From Mya arenaria (lineage: Eukaryota > Mollusca > Bivalvia > Myida > Myidae), in assembly GCF_026914265.1 (NCBI RefSeq), contig NC_069125.1, positions 6,840,117 through 6,904,116 of the forward strand: a stretch of DNA of 64,000 bases, read 5' to 3'. A program made the translations under genes and the position numbers. Positions within the stretch are counted from its first letter, which is position 1, and each line of letters starts with the position of its first letter. The notes beneath the pieces were generated by a model, which was given only the letters and a program-made list of their open reading frames with translations, made no database searches and had not been told where the DNA came from. This document shows positions 24,147 through 36,037 of this stretch, piece after piece.

Positions 24147-24714
24147 CATTATTCAAATAATGTTAATCATTTTTTTTTCTGTGTAAGGCTTATTCACTAT
24201 CCACACAGAAGATAAGATTTGTTGTTTTGAATAATCTCCATGAAGTTTACAATAATATACATGAAGTTCAATGGAAAAGTCTGATTATTAAATTTATCAT
24301 TAAGTAAAAATGAAATTTCTTCAAAGAAATAGAGTGTATAATAATTATTTTAATCTATGATCCTTAAAAAAGAACAATAATTACCTTATAAGTGACTATG
24401 TTGAAGACTTAATAGACTTTAAAATCTATTCCCTTGTTACTAAAAATAGAAAGTAGTGGAATCTCCTACAAAAAGGGAGACCATATAGCTAGACTTGCTG
24501 CCCTTGTTTCAAGGGTAAACTTTACATAACTATCAAATTTTAACAAAATGTATTTATAATGAACTTGTAACCCATTGAGGAGGCCAATTTTTCTTCAGGG
24601 GTATAATATAAATAAACATGGTAGGTAACCAATAGACAATGTAACACACCAAATATTTAAGCCCTAGGCCTAATAGTATTTGCCAAAAAAGGTTATGTAA
24701 TTTTGTCCTTTAGG

Positions 24715-25320
24715 TTGCCATGGCAACCTGAGTTCTGCATGGAATTAATTTCTTTGAACAAAAGCACCAACCAAGGATCATTCATATGAAGTTTCATCAA
24801 AATTGTCCAAGGGGTTTAGGAGAAGAAGATGATTATAACCTATTGTTGACATTTTCCTTTAGGTTGCCATGGCAACCAGAGTTCTGCATGGAATTAATTT
24901 CTTTGAACAAATTTGAAAAAGAACCAAACAAGGATCATTCCTATCAGGTTTCATCAAAATTGTCCAAGCGGTTTAGGAGAAGATGATTATAACCTATTGT
25001 TGACATTTCCTTTAGGTTGCCATGGCAACCAGAGTTTTGCATGGAATTCATTTTTTTGAACAATTTTGAAAAAGCACCAACCAAGGATCATTCCTATGAA
25101 GTTTCATCAAAATTGTCCAAGGGGTTTAGGAGAAGATGATGATTATAACCTATTGTTGACATTTTTCTTTAGGTTAACATGGCAACCAGAGTTCTGCATG
25201 GAATTAATTTCTTTGAACAATTTTGAAAAAGCACAAACCAAGGATCATTCCTATGAAGTTTCATCAAAATTGTCTAAGCGGTTTAGGAGAAGAAGATGAT
25301 TATATATAGCCAATTGTTGA
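24715..25320. repeat. About 155-bp tandem repeat, 4 copies
   Basis: Each copy runs from GGTTGCCATGGCAACC (a palindrome) through AGAGTTCTGCATGGAATTAA and CAAGGATCATTCCTATGAAG to GGTTTAGGAGAAGATGATTA then TAACCTATTGTTGAC. The last copy grades into the right boundary of the composite element. Confidence 0.92.
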
Positions 25321-25429
25321 CGCCGAAGGCCGGACATAGACCGATCACAATAGCTCAACCTTGAGCACTTTGTGCTCAGGTGAGCTAAAAAGCAGCAATT
25401 GAAATTCACAAATATCCAAGTATAATGGC

Positions 25430-25660
25430 CCAGAAAAACTTGATTTTCAAAAGCTATTAGGTAAGGGGAGTTTCAGGGGAAATAACTAAAAAATGCAGGG
25501 CAGGATGATGGTTTTTTGGTAAAGCACTTCCTCTTATTGTCATAATATCTGCATCTAAAGTTTCATTTCAATCCATTTAGTATTTTCCAAGATATGACCC
25601 AGACAAGCAGCCAGTATTTAAAAAAAATCAGGTAAACGGACGGACAGACAAAAGGGGGAC
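25430..25660. repeat. Dispersed repeat ending in GGACGGACAGACAA
   Basis: Contains TTTCATTTCAATCCATTTAG TATTTTCCAAGATATGACC and ends with GTAAACGGACGGACAGACAA, a tail common in molluscan dispersed repeats. Non-coding. Confidence 0.5.
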
Positions 25661-26327
25661 TAAATGCTTCTCCCTTCAGAGCATAAAAAAACAAATTATC
25701 CCTAGTTGTAAAATGCTGGAGATACATAGTGATAAAATAAAATAATAAAGACTAATCAGTGCACAAAATCAACATTTAATACACAATCAGGATTTAACAT
25801 CAACAGTTTCTATTGGGATGTACAAGTTATCAAAATAAATAAGATTCATTGATACAGAATTTTTCTTCAAAAGAATTGCTTTATACATGTTTATACATTA
25901 GAAAACTTTGGTGAAGGCACTAACTATTTAAAAAATAAAAGACTCTTTTATGTTAATCAATTATCACTATAATAAATTATTATGACTATTGCATTAGCAT
26001 CACAAGTATTGCTTTAATAAAAAATTTTTTTATTAAGTGTAAAGTATACAAATGCACTGGATTGTTTTTCTACCATGCATTTATACTTATAAATAACTAG
26101 AAATCTGCGACCAAATGTGATGCCTTTTGGAAGCACCCTTTATTCTACTAGTTAATTCTTCTCTTAATTCAATAGGGACTATCTACGACACAGCTGAACA
26201 AAGACATACCCAAGTGTCTCCCATACTTCGCAGGTGACAAAAAAAGTAAATGGATCACCAACATATACTACATAATGTAAACTTTGCTGAAAACATTGGA
26301 AAAGTCATACTGAAGGTAAATACATTA
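25661..26327. other. Non-coding, nothing recognised
   Basis: AT-rich sequence, no supported feature. Confidence 0.5.
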
Positions 26328-26622
26328 TGCACCAGTCAATTGTAACCACGGCCCCCCCCAGGTCCAGGGAATAGCGGGGACTTTGACTTTCGGTCCAGCG
26401 GGGATGAACTGATGGTAAAATCCCCGCAAAATGCCCCCGCACCCAAGGGACCTTAGGTTAGGCCCATTCCCCGCTATATTTTGAGCGAAGACAAAACCAC
26501 TGCATTCACCCGGCACTGCGGGGCCACCTGAAAGGTAAAAGCCCAGCCCATTTCCCCGGCTATCCCCTGTATACTCCCGGACCGGGGGGGGGGGGGGGGC
26601 GTGGTTACAATTGACTGGTGCA
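26328..26622. mobile_element. TTA-flanked GC-rich MITE, copy 1
   Basis: 295 bp with termini TGCACCAGTCAATTGTAACC and the inverted partner. TTA lies directly outside both ends (26325-26327, 26623-26625). The interior is unusually GC-rich for this window (CCCCGC blocks, a 17-base G run). A second copy is at 54650-54961. A 3-bp TWA target duplication is the hallmark of PIF/Harbinger-type elements. Confidence 0.85.
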
Positions 26623-27022
26623 TTATATACAATAAAGCTTTGTCAGTTCGCAATCTGTTCACATTAATGCCAAACTTGGACGATTCCTGGTGACCGTATG
26701 TATTAACTGTATGGATGAAATGGTATAGTTTGCTGATTTAAATTATGTTGAATAATGGTCTGAAAATACACTAAAAATAGAATTATTACTGTTTGAAGTT
26801 TCTTTCTTCATTTCAACTGAATCCTGACATGACATTGCTTAAAATTATGTTGCAATCTTCTTAGTCTGAAAAAATGTGATTGCAACAGTATTTTCAGCAT
26901 ATTTTTTTAACACATTCTTTCTTTACACATTCTTTCTTTACACATAAAAAACCCTTTAAAATGATACCAAAATATTATGGGGTCACCATACATCCAGAAT
27001 TCGCATTAATGGGTATAGTATT

Positions 27023-27372
27023 AAAGTTGCATTCTCACAAATTGGCAGTTTTGACCTTTTTAAATTTGATTGTCTCGGAATCAGCTCATTTTTGCATCAG
27101 TGCCTTCAATTCAGTCATATAAGATAACTGGCAATAGAACATGCCGATCTCAATTGTTTGGTAAAGTGCCATCTTTCATTTTTCCTAAAAAAAATGTAAC
27201 GCTTTAAGCTATAAAACATCAATTTCCAAACGTAAATATCAAAACGGCGATCTGCTCTTATGTCAGCAGTCTTATAACACTAGTTTCCAGACATTTACGC
27301 CAAAATTTGCTCATTCCAAAACAAAAAATAAAATAAGTTGTCAAAACAATCATTCTGTGAGAGTGCAGCTTT
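27023..27372. mobile_element. TTAA fold-back MITE, copy C
   Basis: 350 bp. Left end (TT)AAAGTTGCATTCTCACAAAT, right end TCTGTGAGAGTGCAGCTTTAA, so TTAA is present at both borders. Same internal blocks as copies A, B, D and E. Confidence 0.88.
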
Positions 27373-28146
27373 AACATCTTCCATGTTTGTTATCATGATC
27401 TGAATACTGGAAGGTTATTGGTATCATTCCATATATAAGCTTATAATAACCTATAAATTAATACATTCCAACACAAAGGTTAACATGAACACTTATAAAT
27501 ATATATAAAAAAAAATAGACAATCCACAACCAAACACCAATATCAACAATCCATTACCATGGCAACTAAAGCAATAACACGAGTGCCTTAAAGCAAACAC
27601 AAATCCTTGTCTAAGTTTTTTATGAGGCACAGTTCACAATAATTAAAGCCATAGTTAACTAAGGAAATTGCTTTACATGTGATTATTGTCTACATAGTTT
27701 CAATTGAATATCTTAAAGCGTCTGAGAAACGGGCATGAGTATGAGTTTTTGCACAACAGCCCCGTCGAGGCTGATGCTGCAAAGACTCAAAGGCTCCGAC
27801 AATACCTTGTCTTTTCATCAGTGGAAAAACAGACTTTCAACCAAATAAATTAAAGGGACTCACTCACACTGTTTTGTAAAATGGCCCTTATTAATGAAGA
27901 AAATGTGTGGCAAATCATTAGGTGTGTTAAAGCTGAGATTATGGTGACAGCTGGAACCCTTCAGCAAATACATACTAATAACGTCTTACTGTTTAGTGGT
28001 TGGAATTAAATTGTTCAAAATTACAACAGAGTCTACCCACAAGAACCTTTCATTTACATGGTGTTGTTTTGAATAGCAAAGCTTTTTGCATGCGATTTAT
28101 AGTGAATCAATTTTAATCACACAATTAAACTGATGAGTTATCTGGT
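27373..28146. other. Non-coding, nothing recognised
   Basis: No supported feature. Confidence 0.45.
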
Positions 28147-28633
28147 TAAAGGGGCTGTACTCCGATGATGATGAAATAGTGATAAAAAATTTTTTGTCGA
28201 AAACTGACATAAACTTGGTATCGATGAGTACAATACATTGAAACTTACTAACTGAAGTACTACATAGTTTACAATTAATTTATTTTTCGCAGTTTTTTCG
28301 TATTTTTCCATTAAAAAAGATTACTAAGTATGTCTACCCAGTAGAATTCATTCCTTATGCGTGATTGGCTAGTCGATGTTATCACGTGATATAACCAAGT
28401 TAGGTATATGGCTTAAATATTCCAACCTTTCAGGGTAAGCCTTCGTAACAGAGTGGATACAACTCTGGACTGCAATTTTGGCGACACTGGTCTCCGACTC
28501 GATTTTTTTTTACATTTTGGTATTTTTTTACAATTATGATATCAAAGAGTAAAACGTTTTATTAAATAATTGTCCTGAGATTAGTTACAGAAAAAAACTT
28601 TTTTTGGTGTCAATCTGGTGTACAGTCCCTTCA
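28147..28633. mobile_element. TIR element, about 490 bp (AAGGG.CTGTAC termini)
   Basis: The left end AAAGGGGCTGTACTCCGAT matches the reverse complement of the right end (AAGGGACTGTACACCAGAT). Inside, 28440-28500 has a tRNA-like or conserved-looking stretch (GTAACAGAGTGGATACAACT CTGGACTGCA). No ORF. A related right end appears at about 2580. Confidence 0.6.
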
Positions 28634-29904
28634 ATGATAATTATGCCAAGTTGTACAATGTAGGTAAAATTCGAAAAAATACTGCCACCCCATTGCACAA
28701 AATATAATATCGAACATTTATGTATTATCTAAAAAATGAAATTTAAATATTGCTACCAGCGAGTTTACATTTTCTTAATGCCTTGATTGTAAATAATGAA
28801 AGACTGATACTTAATATTGAGACAAACATGAATGTATAACAGGCCAGTCACTGCTTAACTCACTAACAATAATATGACTTTACATGTATACACTTTTCAT
28901 AAGGTAAATAAGATGCCTTCTAAACAAACACATGTGATAGAAACCATGCAAAACCATTTAACTTGCATACATTTAAAATTATTTGTAGGTAAACCCTGTT
29001 TGAAATCTTACATATAGGACAAGTTATCAAAAACAATAAAGTACCCGGTTAAACCCTCATATTACACGATTTTACAACTCGTGTTTGAATTACTGGATAT
29101 GAGATTCATATGTATTGATTTGTAAATCATTTAAGAAATCTACAATTAAAGTTATTGCATTGTGATAAAAGAACACATAACAATTTCAAAAAGGAATATG
29201 TGTTCATCTTTATTAATCTACAAAATGTATATTAGTGTAATTACATGTTGATGTGTTATAAAATAATGCTTCTTATCAATAAATATTCAACAAATAATGA
29301 GACATATTTCACTTGAGCAAAACCTTGTAGGGACAAATATTAAATATACATGTAGTAGAGTTTAAGCCAGAGTTCTGGAAGGGTGCTGTACCCAGTTGTT
29401 TTTGGTAGCAACCTTCTACCCTCATTGAGACCAGCATTTGTACCCCTGCCTTCATAGTATTTAATGCTTAAAATGATCAAATAGTTCTTTTTCTATGATT
29501 TGTGCTCATATTTTGATTAAAAATATACAAACAAACTTCACATAGTTGGAAGTTGATACTTAATTTTACTTTATGGTAATTAAGCACAATTCCTAACATT
29601 TTCTGTCAAATTCATAATGTTTAAGTTTTTCATAGCCTGACTCAATGTGCAATTTCTCCCTTAACACCCTGTCCATTTATAAACCTGGCTTAAACCCGAC
29701 ATGTAGATGTACAAAAACAAATATGATACACTACTTGTTAACACAATCTGTTTATACAAAATTTATTATGGGAGTCTTGTACATATAATATGCTTTATTG
29801 CAATGCATGTATGTTTTTAATAACATGTATAACTAGTAGCAAGCAAATTATAAACAAAAATACAAGATAAAAACAACAAACCCTCACAACATCAGATGAT
29901 AAAG
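28634..29904. other. Non-coding, nothing recognised
   Basis: AT-rich intergenic sequence. No exon or repeat pattern seen. Confidence 0.45.
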
Positions 29905-30165
29905 TTAAAACAAGAGTGCTGCGGGAGGAACGCAAAACTTGTCCGTTTTTTTCCAGTTGAACAAGGGGCATAACTCAACAATGATTAAAGCCAGAGGTAT
30001 GGGCCTTCCTCCTCACATGTGTATCATCTTGGGCAACATGAGTGCTAAATTTCACTACAAAAACTCCAATGTTTTTGAGAAATGGCTATGGTTTAAGTTT
30101 TTGCACAATGCTAAAACCAAAGCAATGACAATTATAACCTTGATTCTTCCTTCGAAAAACTAAAT
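29905..30165. repeat. Dispersed repeat with CAAGGGGCATAACTC motif
   Basis: Starts AACAAGAGTGCTGCGGGAGG and contains AACAAGGGGCATAACTCAAC. The motif recurs in the tandem repeat at 58.3-58.8 kb (TTCAAGGGGCAAAACTCTG). Confidence 0.55.
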
Positions 30166-30281
30166 AGCTTATAAAAGATATTCACAACTCGTTTTAACAA
30201 AGGATAACACAATAAACTGTTAAAATACATAGTAAGAGATAATAAACAATGAGTACTAGAACTTACTGGCAAGATAAAGCC

Positions 30282-30287
30282 TTTATT
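30282..30287 (-). terminator. Polyadenylation signal for the HAD-like gene
   Basis: AATAAA on the minus strand about 200 bases after the stop codon at 30485. Confidence 0.5.
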
Positions 30288-30484
30288 ATCAATACCTGTG
30301 ACATTGAAAGCCCAAACTTCAAACTTGATGAAGAAATCTTTGAATTAAAAACTAAAATGAAACTGTTAGATAAGAAAAAATGTCCAACATTCACAACTCA
30401 TTTTTCTGCTGTTAATAGCAAACATTACTTCCAACTTTTTGATTACAGCTTATCAATATTAATAATTATCACTGAACATTGTCC

Positions 30485-30788
30485 TTATCTTACCCAAGAT
30501 TTCCGTAAATCTACTGATTCTAAGGTTTTTGCAAAATCTTCAAATTGTTCTTCACACACATCATCTCTGACCAGGAAAGCCATGTGTCCAAATCTCACTG
30601 CAGTATCTGTGTTGTCCTTGTCATCATCAAATAATATCACTTGCTCGGGACGAATCTTCAAGTGAGCCTTCTTGTACAGTTCAGTCAGTATAGATGCAAT
30701 ATGGGCCTCTTTTCCCAGAAACTCATTGTTGTGTTTTTCTCTGAATGAAGCCGTGTTTGCTTGAACAAGGATTTTTTCTGCATCAGAT
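30485..30788 (-). CDS. HAD-like gene exon 2
   Basis: Begins SDAEKILVQANTASF after the acceptor TTTCTTGCAG and carries the LFDDDKDN motif. It ends with TAA at 30485-30487, unless the GTAAGA at 30493 is used as a donor. Confidence 0.8.
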
Positions 30789-33427
30789 CTGCAAGAAAAT
30801 GTTATGACTGAGACAACATTGCGACAGACCTGTACGATTATGCATGGACAGGTGAACATTTGAAAGTAAAGTAAAAACAATAAATAAAGTAGAAGTTGCT
30901 TGTTATGCATGCGCTTAAACAATTTACATACTAGTATATTTTTTTTATATAATTTCTCTATCTGCAATGCCATTTCACTGAGTCTTTATTTATGGTTTGA
31001 CTCTCATATTATATATGCAACAGGAGAGATTAAAATGCATGTCCCTTCTCAACTTGGACTGCTGTAAACATTCATTGAAGCCATGTTGTTTTTTCCTACA
31101 TGTAGATCTTCAATTAACTTTTGAAATATATTATTCAATGCTACAGGCATAATTTTTATCCAAAACTGAACTCTAGAACTACAGGTCGAGCCTGTTCAAC
31201 TTGATTAGTGCACAGGTATTTTGCTCCACTATTAGGGGTCCAGCAGCGAGTACAAATTCCATGTTAAAATTACATCCCCAAGAAGAAGATCATCCAGTTC
31301 TAGATATAAAAAAACACATTTCCAGCATGTTGATCCAAGTTTGTCAAAGATCCTGAATGTCACATATCATCCATTGTCTGCTTTCATTTATAATTGTCCC
31401 CTTTATTATACCTTACTATTTGGGAATAGCTATCTAAAGTCAACCATGACCTAGTGGAGAAAAATACTGGTAAGTGCATCTGTCCGACATGTGTGAATCT
31501 ACATAATTTCATTATGTACAAGTATGATATGGCCCACTTCTTGTATGGCTAAAATATAAAGAACTTAAAGCCCTTCTTAAAAAAACATAAGGGCCCGGAT
31601 GATAGACCTGGAGACTTTTTGGACAAGAAAGGTAAACAATATATTTCAGATGGACAACCAATCTGCGCCATTCAGTCTTTCAATCAGGGCCATGCTATTT
31701 TCCCAGCAAGGATGTATTATATGAGCCGCATCGCGCTATTATAGGCCTTTGGACAAAATTAATACAAATGAATTAATCATCAATAAAAAAAGCCAAAACA
31801 AATTATTTCTCTTTGTAAATTAATTTCTTCTAAACTTCTTTCCTTTAACGGATTGTCATCGATGCATCAATTTCTTGACGAGTTATGACCATTAATTAAC
31901 TCTTGTTTCCATAGCAACCACAGATTTCGTCCCAACTTATTTTGACTGAATTCATTTTCTGTTTCTTAAACATCCCTATGGATTATCTATACAAAAGTGA
32001 ATCATCAAATGTTTCTTTATTTATGATCCAGAAAGATTCCGTATTAATAAAAAACTAAGATTATTTATAAGCTTATTGTAATATTGATACATTAATGTTG
32101 CACATCATTTCAATTATGTATTTTTGTAAGAATCTCAAGTGCATGACGTCAAATGTAGTTTTCTAAATGTTGAATACATGGTCTTACTTTAAAACACATA
32201 TCTTTCGCAATATGAGTGATATCATCATGAGATTTTCAGTATAATGCTTCCTTAGTCTAAAATAATAGACGTGTTATACGGGAATCTTCCAATCCCTAAT
32301 GTCTAAACGAGAATGTGCGAAAAACAGGGGGTGTTTTAAAAATATTGAAATTGTTTTAAGTGAAGTATTTTATGGTTGAAATTGATCATAAAGAGTTATA
32401 TTCATATTTTACCATGCAAGTGAAATGTTATTTTGCACTAAACACGCATTTAATGCATTAAAGCAAGTTGTTTACCTTTCCAATAAAACGAAAGTTGACT
32501 GACACAGACAACAATTATGCGAAGGGGAACAACTCGATACAATCGTAATAGCTCGGCCTCCTCCGACAAAGCTTCGAGATAGACCTCTTTTATACAATCG
32601 TAACAACTCGGCCATGGCCGAAATGTTCCGAGCGATTTAAAACTGTGCCCTAAAGCCTTGCAGGTGCCCTTCATGTATATATCATTATGTTTTGACAGAA
32701 TGAAATGAAGAAAAGCCGTCAAACTCATAATTATAAGTTGGATATTTTTTTTTTGTGTACGGAACTAATATAAAACAACATTATCTGGTAATATTTTTTG
32801 TTTTTATGATATTTTATAGACGCTATATGCTTTAACCCGGAATCCTGATCGGAACAACTACCCACTTTTGATACTAAACAATTTGTACGTGAAGGATTGG
32901 CCATATCAAAAATCTAAAAAAAAATCTGTCAACGTACAATTATTTGGACTAAATGCTTCCTTAAATGTCATTTAATTAAAAAAAAACAATCAGATAATAA
33001 CAGCCAACAAATGACCGAAGGCCCAAAATCAGGCAATGTGGCTAATATTTCATTTCACTAGGATAAGTGGGCCATATTAGGGATGGGAAGGTTTTTCCAC
33101 TATTCCTTAAGGCTTTGACAGTCTTCAACATCTTGGCACGCACCTTCGAAATATTCTTTGAAGTAGATCTTTGATGACCCAAGGTTGCATAAAATATGTC
33201 ACAATGCAGACATTAATATCACGATCAAGGCTTGTCTGTATTAGATCTCTTATAGCAGGTCTCACTTTAGCAACAAGCTTTCCAACATCGTCCTTCCACA
33301 TTCCGCCAGAGTGAAATGATATCAATGTTTGGTCAAAGTCAACGGCAACCAGTTGTATGCCTTTTTTCTGTAAACTTGACACTAACAGTGCAACCCCAAC
33401 TTCACTGTGATGTCTCCGCCGACTCAT
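30485..33427 (-). CDS. HAD-like phosphatase family protein, 2 exons
   Basis: Exons 33144-33427 and 30485-30788 join with a phase 2 intron (donor GTGCGT, acceptor TTTTCTTGCAG) to give 195 aa. HAD-superfamily motifs are visible: motif I D30-F31-D32-Q33-T34 with both aspartates (nucleophile and acid/base), a motif II Thr at T77 (CIVTYF), a candidate motif III Lys at K121 (GKEAH), and motif IV D149-D150-D151 with D153 (LFDDDKDN), which binds Mg2+. The spacing leaves room for only a small cap. Substrate unknown: HAD proteins include protein and small-molecule phosphatases, and I cannot choose. The stop follows SWVR, but G|GTAAGA at 30493 is also a good donor, so a further exon is possible. A likely acceptor (ATGCTTCAG) just before the ATG suggests an upstream non-coding exon. 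Confidence 0.8.
30789..33143. other. Intron of the HAD-like gene
   Basis: 2.36 kb. It holds the split dispersed repeat (32258-32305 and 32893-32965). Between these lies a segment of nearly 600 bases with CTCGGCC-type repeat sequence at 32530-32645 similar to 55837-55900. No additional exon is required by the reading frame. Confidence 0.6.
32258..32965 (+). repeat. Dispersed repeat, second copy, interrupted by an insertion of about 590 bp
   Basis: AGTCTAAAATAATAGACGTG... ends near 32305 and TACGTGAAGGATTGGCCATA... resumes at about 32893. In the copy at 9076-9200 these blocks are adjacent. Confidence 0.7.
33144..33427 (-). CDS. HAD-like gene exon 1 (coding part)
   Basis: 94 codons plus 2 bases from ATG (33427) to donor GTGCGT. 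Contains AVDFDQTLISFHSGGMW and CIVTYFMQPW. Confidence 0.8.
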
Positions 33428-34946
33428 ATTTGGTTCTGAAGCATAATTATATTATAAAAATTGAAATTACTTCAGTTTTAAGTTTTGTTTTGACATTAAT
33501 GATCGGCTTGATTAACCTCCAGTGATGCAGGTAAACATTGTTCAAAAGGGTCAGAACACGTGTTGAAAATGATTTTATTTCAATTTAAATGACAAACAAG
33601 CTTAAAATTATACATACATGTATGTAAGAAAGGAAATGTTTTGAAACCAGCAATAACTTATTTAATCCATTAAATCAATAAAAAATAAAGCACACTTCTA
33701 GAAACATCAAGAATAATTACAAGCAAGAAAATATTACAGGAAAGATTATATAGGCGCGTTTCCATTTTCTGTCACTACCCCAAGAAAAAAGAGAAGATAA
33801 TTATGTGATTTTTGCTGTAGCCTTCGACCAATAACAAAATACAGCATTCACCCAGCTGTAGTGTGCGCCAGTTTTGTTTTTGTTTTGTTTTTACAAATCG
33901 GGCTACCCATGTTTGTCAATAGATATTCAGCGCGTCTATAGGTTACACACCACCATTGTTATTCCCTATATAATTCAATGTAAAATTATAATTTTCAGAC
34001 AACATTTAAAGGCATTTCGAGCGAATGCAGGCTATGATAACCACATATATTCTTAAAGTACAAGCTTTAAATTACCTTTTAAGCCAATAAAAAGGGGGGT
34101 CAAGTTATTCCTAAGAAAAATCACTCCACTTGAAAAACAAACTCTAAAAATTGCACCGTCCGCCATGACAGATCTTCCAAAATGACCTTTCAACTATAGG
34201 GCAGCGGTTTATGCTTTAATCTCTACTCTTAATGATAAATCAAACAAGAATAGATACTTAAGGTATACAAGTTTCAGGAATAATGATAGTTTTGATTTAC
34301 AGTGTATTGAGCATGTGAAAACATGTCTATCAATCATAAGAACATTTTTTTTTATTGAGAATTTTCCACACAACGGAAGTACATATCACGTAATGGTGAC
34401 GTCATTCCTATAAGTCGATCCGTATCAATTGAGACCATGCTCCCAGACACCGGCAGTGCCATGAATACAAACTTGTCTGTTTGACCATTGAAATCATATA
34501 TACTCATTTAACAGCTTTAGGAGAAAGTGAGATAAAACCTTTTATTTTTTTGGAAGGTTAGCACCAATGTTCTCCCTAATATTTTATATACAGTCGGTAC
34601 CTGGTGGAACCAATAAGAAATCCTACTCCTACATGTAGGTACATGGCAATGTTAACAAAAACTTCCCTTGGACATTGATTTATCCTATTATTAATGTACA
34701 TTACATGAAACATATTTTTTCAAATCAATGATTTTTTTATGACTTTATTATTTTCAAACAATACCAAATACGTAACGACAAATTCAAAGACACCATTTGA
34801 CTTGAAATGTCCAGCATGTTTGCGATCAAGGCACACATCCTGTTGCGTCCGCTGCTACTGTCAAATAGGGTTGATTGCATTTCTCCTTGGACAACGCGCA
34901 TCTGACAATAATAGTATTTAAAATTAAAATCTTTGTAAATATATAT
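33428..34946. other. Non-coding, nothing recognised
   Basis: Presumed promoter side of the HAD-like gene. No specific element identified. Confidence 0.45.
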
Positions 34947-34954
34947 GATATGTA

Positions 34955-35249
34955 TAGTGGCATATTACTGCCGAAAACCCGTTTGCTAATTGTTTCGTGT
35001 TAACCACTTAATCTTATCTAGTTAACCAGTTGGTAAGTTACTTACTAAATGGAATTCGCAAATCATAACTAGATAACCAGTAATGTTTAAAACCACTTTT
35101 TAGTCTTAGGGTATTTATCTTACTGCGAAAATGTTTCGCGAATATTAACTAGATTATAAACTAAACAATTATCGCAAAAATTAAGTGATTAACACGAACC
35201 AATTCGCGCACGTTAACAGGTTATCTTCCGAAAGTTATATGCCACCATA
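34955..35249. mobile_element. Non-autonomous hAT-type element, 295 bp, 8-bp TSD
   Basis: The termini TAGTGGCATATTACTGCCGA and, inverted, TATGGTGGCATATAACTTTC match well. GATATGTA is directly repeated outside both ends (34947-34954, 35250-35257). An 8-bp duplication plus a TAG-type terminus fits the hAT superfamily. The interior has several self-complementary blocks (TTCGTGTTAACCACTTAAT near the left, ATTAAGTGATTAACACGAA inverted near the right). No transposase. Confidence 0.9.
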
Positions 35250-35415
35250 GATATGTAAGCCACAATGTTTTCAATTAATGGCTTCAATTAAAGCTAGTAC
35301 AAAGCAATTTCGGCAATAGTCTTCGTATTTCGGTAGATAAGCGTATTTCGTCCTTTATCCGCATTGCAATGAACTAAAAAAATGATATTGAATAATGAAT
35401 TCCCTAATTCAGTCC

Positions 35416-35746
35416 ATTCGGAACTCCTCGGCCATTTTTATCGAAAACAACCTTGGATGTATGCCGGTACATCATTTGAAATAGTTCGTTTTTTTAATTA
35501 TATCGTTAATTAATTGTAGTGTAATAGAGTTGTATGTATTGATCTTGGTTTAAAATGATTGCCAGTTAAGTGTATTATTGCAAACATAATTAAGATTCTC
35601 AAGGGTTAAGTCATAAAGTTTACCTGCTAAATAAAATAACTACGCGATCTACTTGCAGCGGACTTAAACGTACCGCTTTTTGAGTATGTAAACCTTCCAA
35701 ATACATCCGAGGTTGTTTCGATAAAAATGGCCGAGGAGTTCCAAAT
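35416..35746. mobile_element. TIR element, about 330 bp (CTCGGCCATTTTTATCGAAA)
   Basis: The left arm GGAACTCCTCGGCCATTTTT then ATCGAAAACAACC.TGGATGTAT is matched in reverse complement at 35701-35744 with two differences. The arms are about 44 bases. The interior is non-coding. No clear target duplication found. Confidence 0.8.
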
Positions 35747-36037
35747 GGAATTTAGTTCTGTTAGGCTGTGGGGTAAAATGCACAGGTAGAATATAATGTA
35801 ACCCTGGTTAAAGGTATCTTGATTCTTTAATATGTGTCAGCATATAACACAGTCAAATGAGACACTTGTTCAATTTCACTCCCGGTAGTAGATTATTTTC
35901 TGTCATGGTTGGGCGGAGGTTCGATTTTGCGACGCCTGGGTCAAGTGTCGTAGTACCATAATACCACTGATTCGCCACAGGCAAATTGTCTGGAGTGTGC
36001 ATCTATTTATAAATACGTGAGTAGGAAACATACATAC

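Larger units (their letters stand above)
23173..25391. mobile_element. Composite repeat bounded by CTCACCTGAG / CTCAGGTGAG
   Basis: The left boundary reads AACAAGAGGGCCATGGTGGC then CCTAAATCGCTCACCTGAG. The right boundary reads GAGCACTTTGTGCTCAGGTG AGCTAAAAA, itself a hairpin. Between them lie a 30-bp tandem array, a SINE on the minus strand and four copies of a unit of about 155 bp. I infer one element enlarged by internal amplification and a SINE insertion; it could also be two elements side by side. Confidence 0.6.

Noticed and set aside
30249-30665. 138-codon plus-strand ORF
   Set aside because: Lies antisense to exon 2 of the HAD-like gene and its 3' UTR; no domain or splice context.
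35815-36000. Possible second-half Kazal exon after 36038 (acceptor ACTCCAG, then CAATTTGCCTGTGG)
   Set aside because: The phase fits, but the expected Cys directly after the junction is missing and a stop follows within 17 codons.
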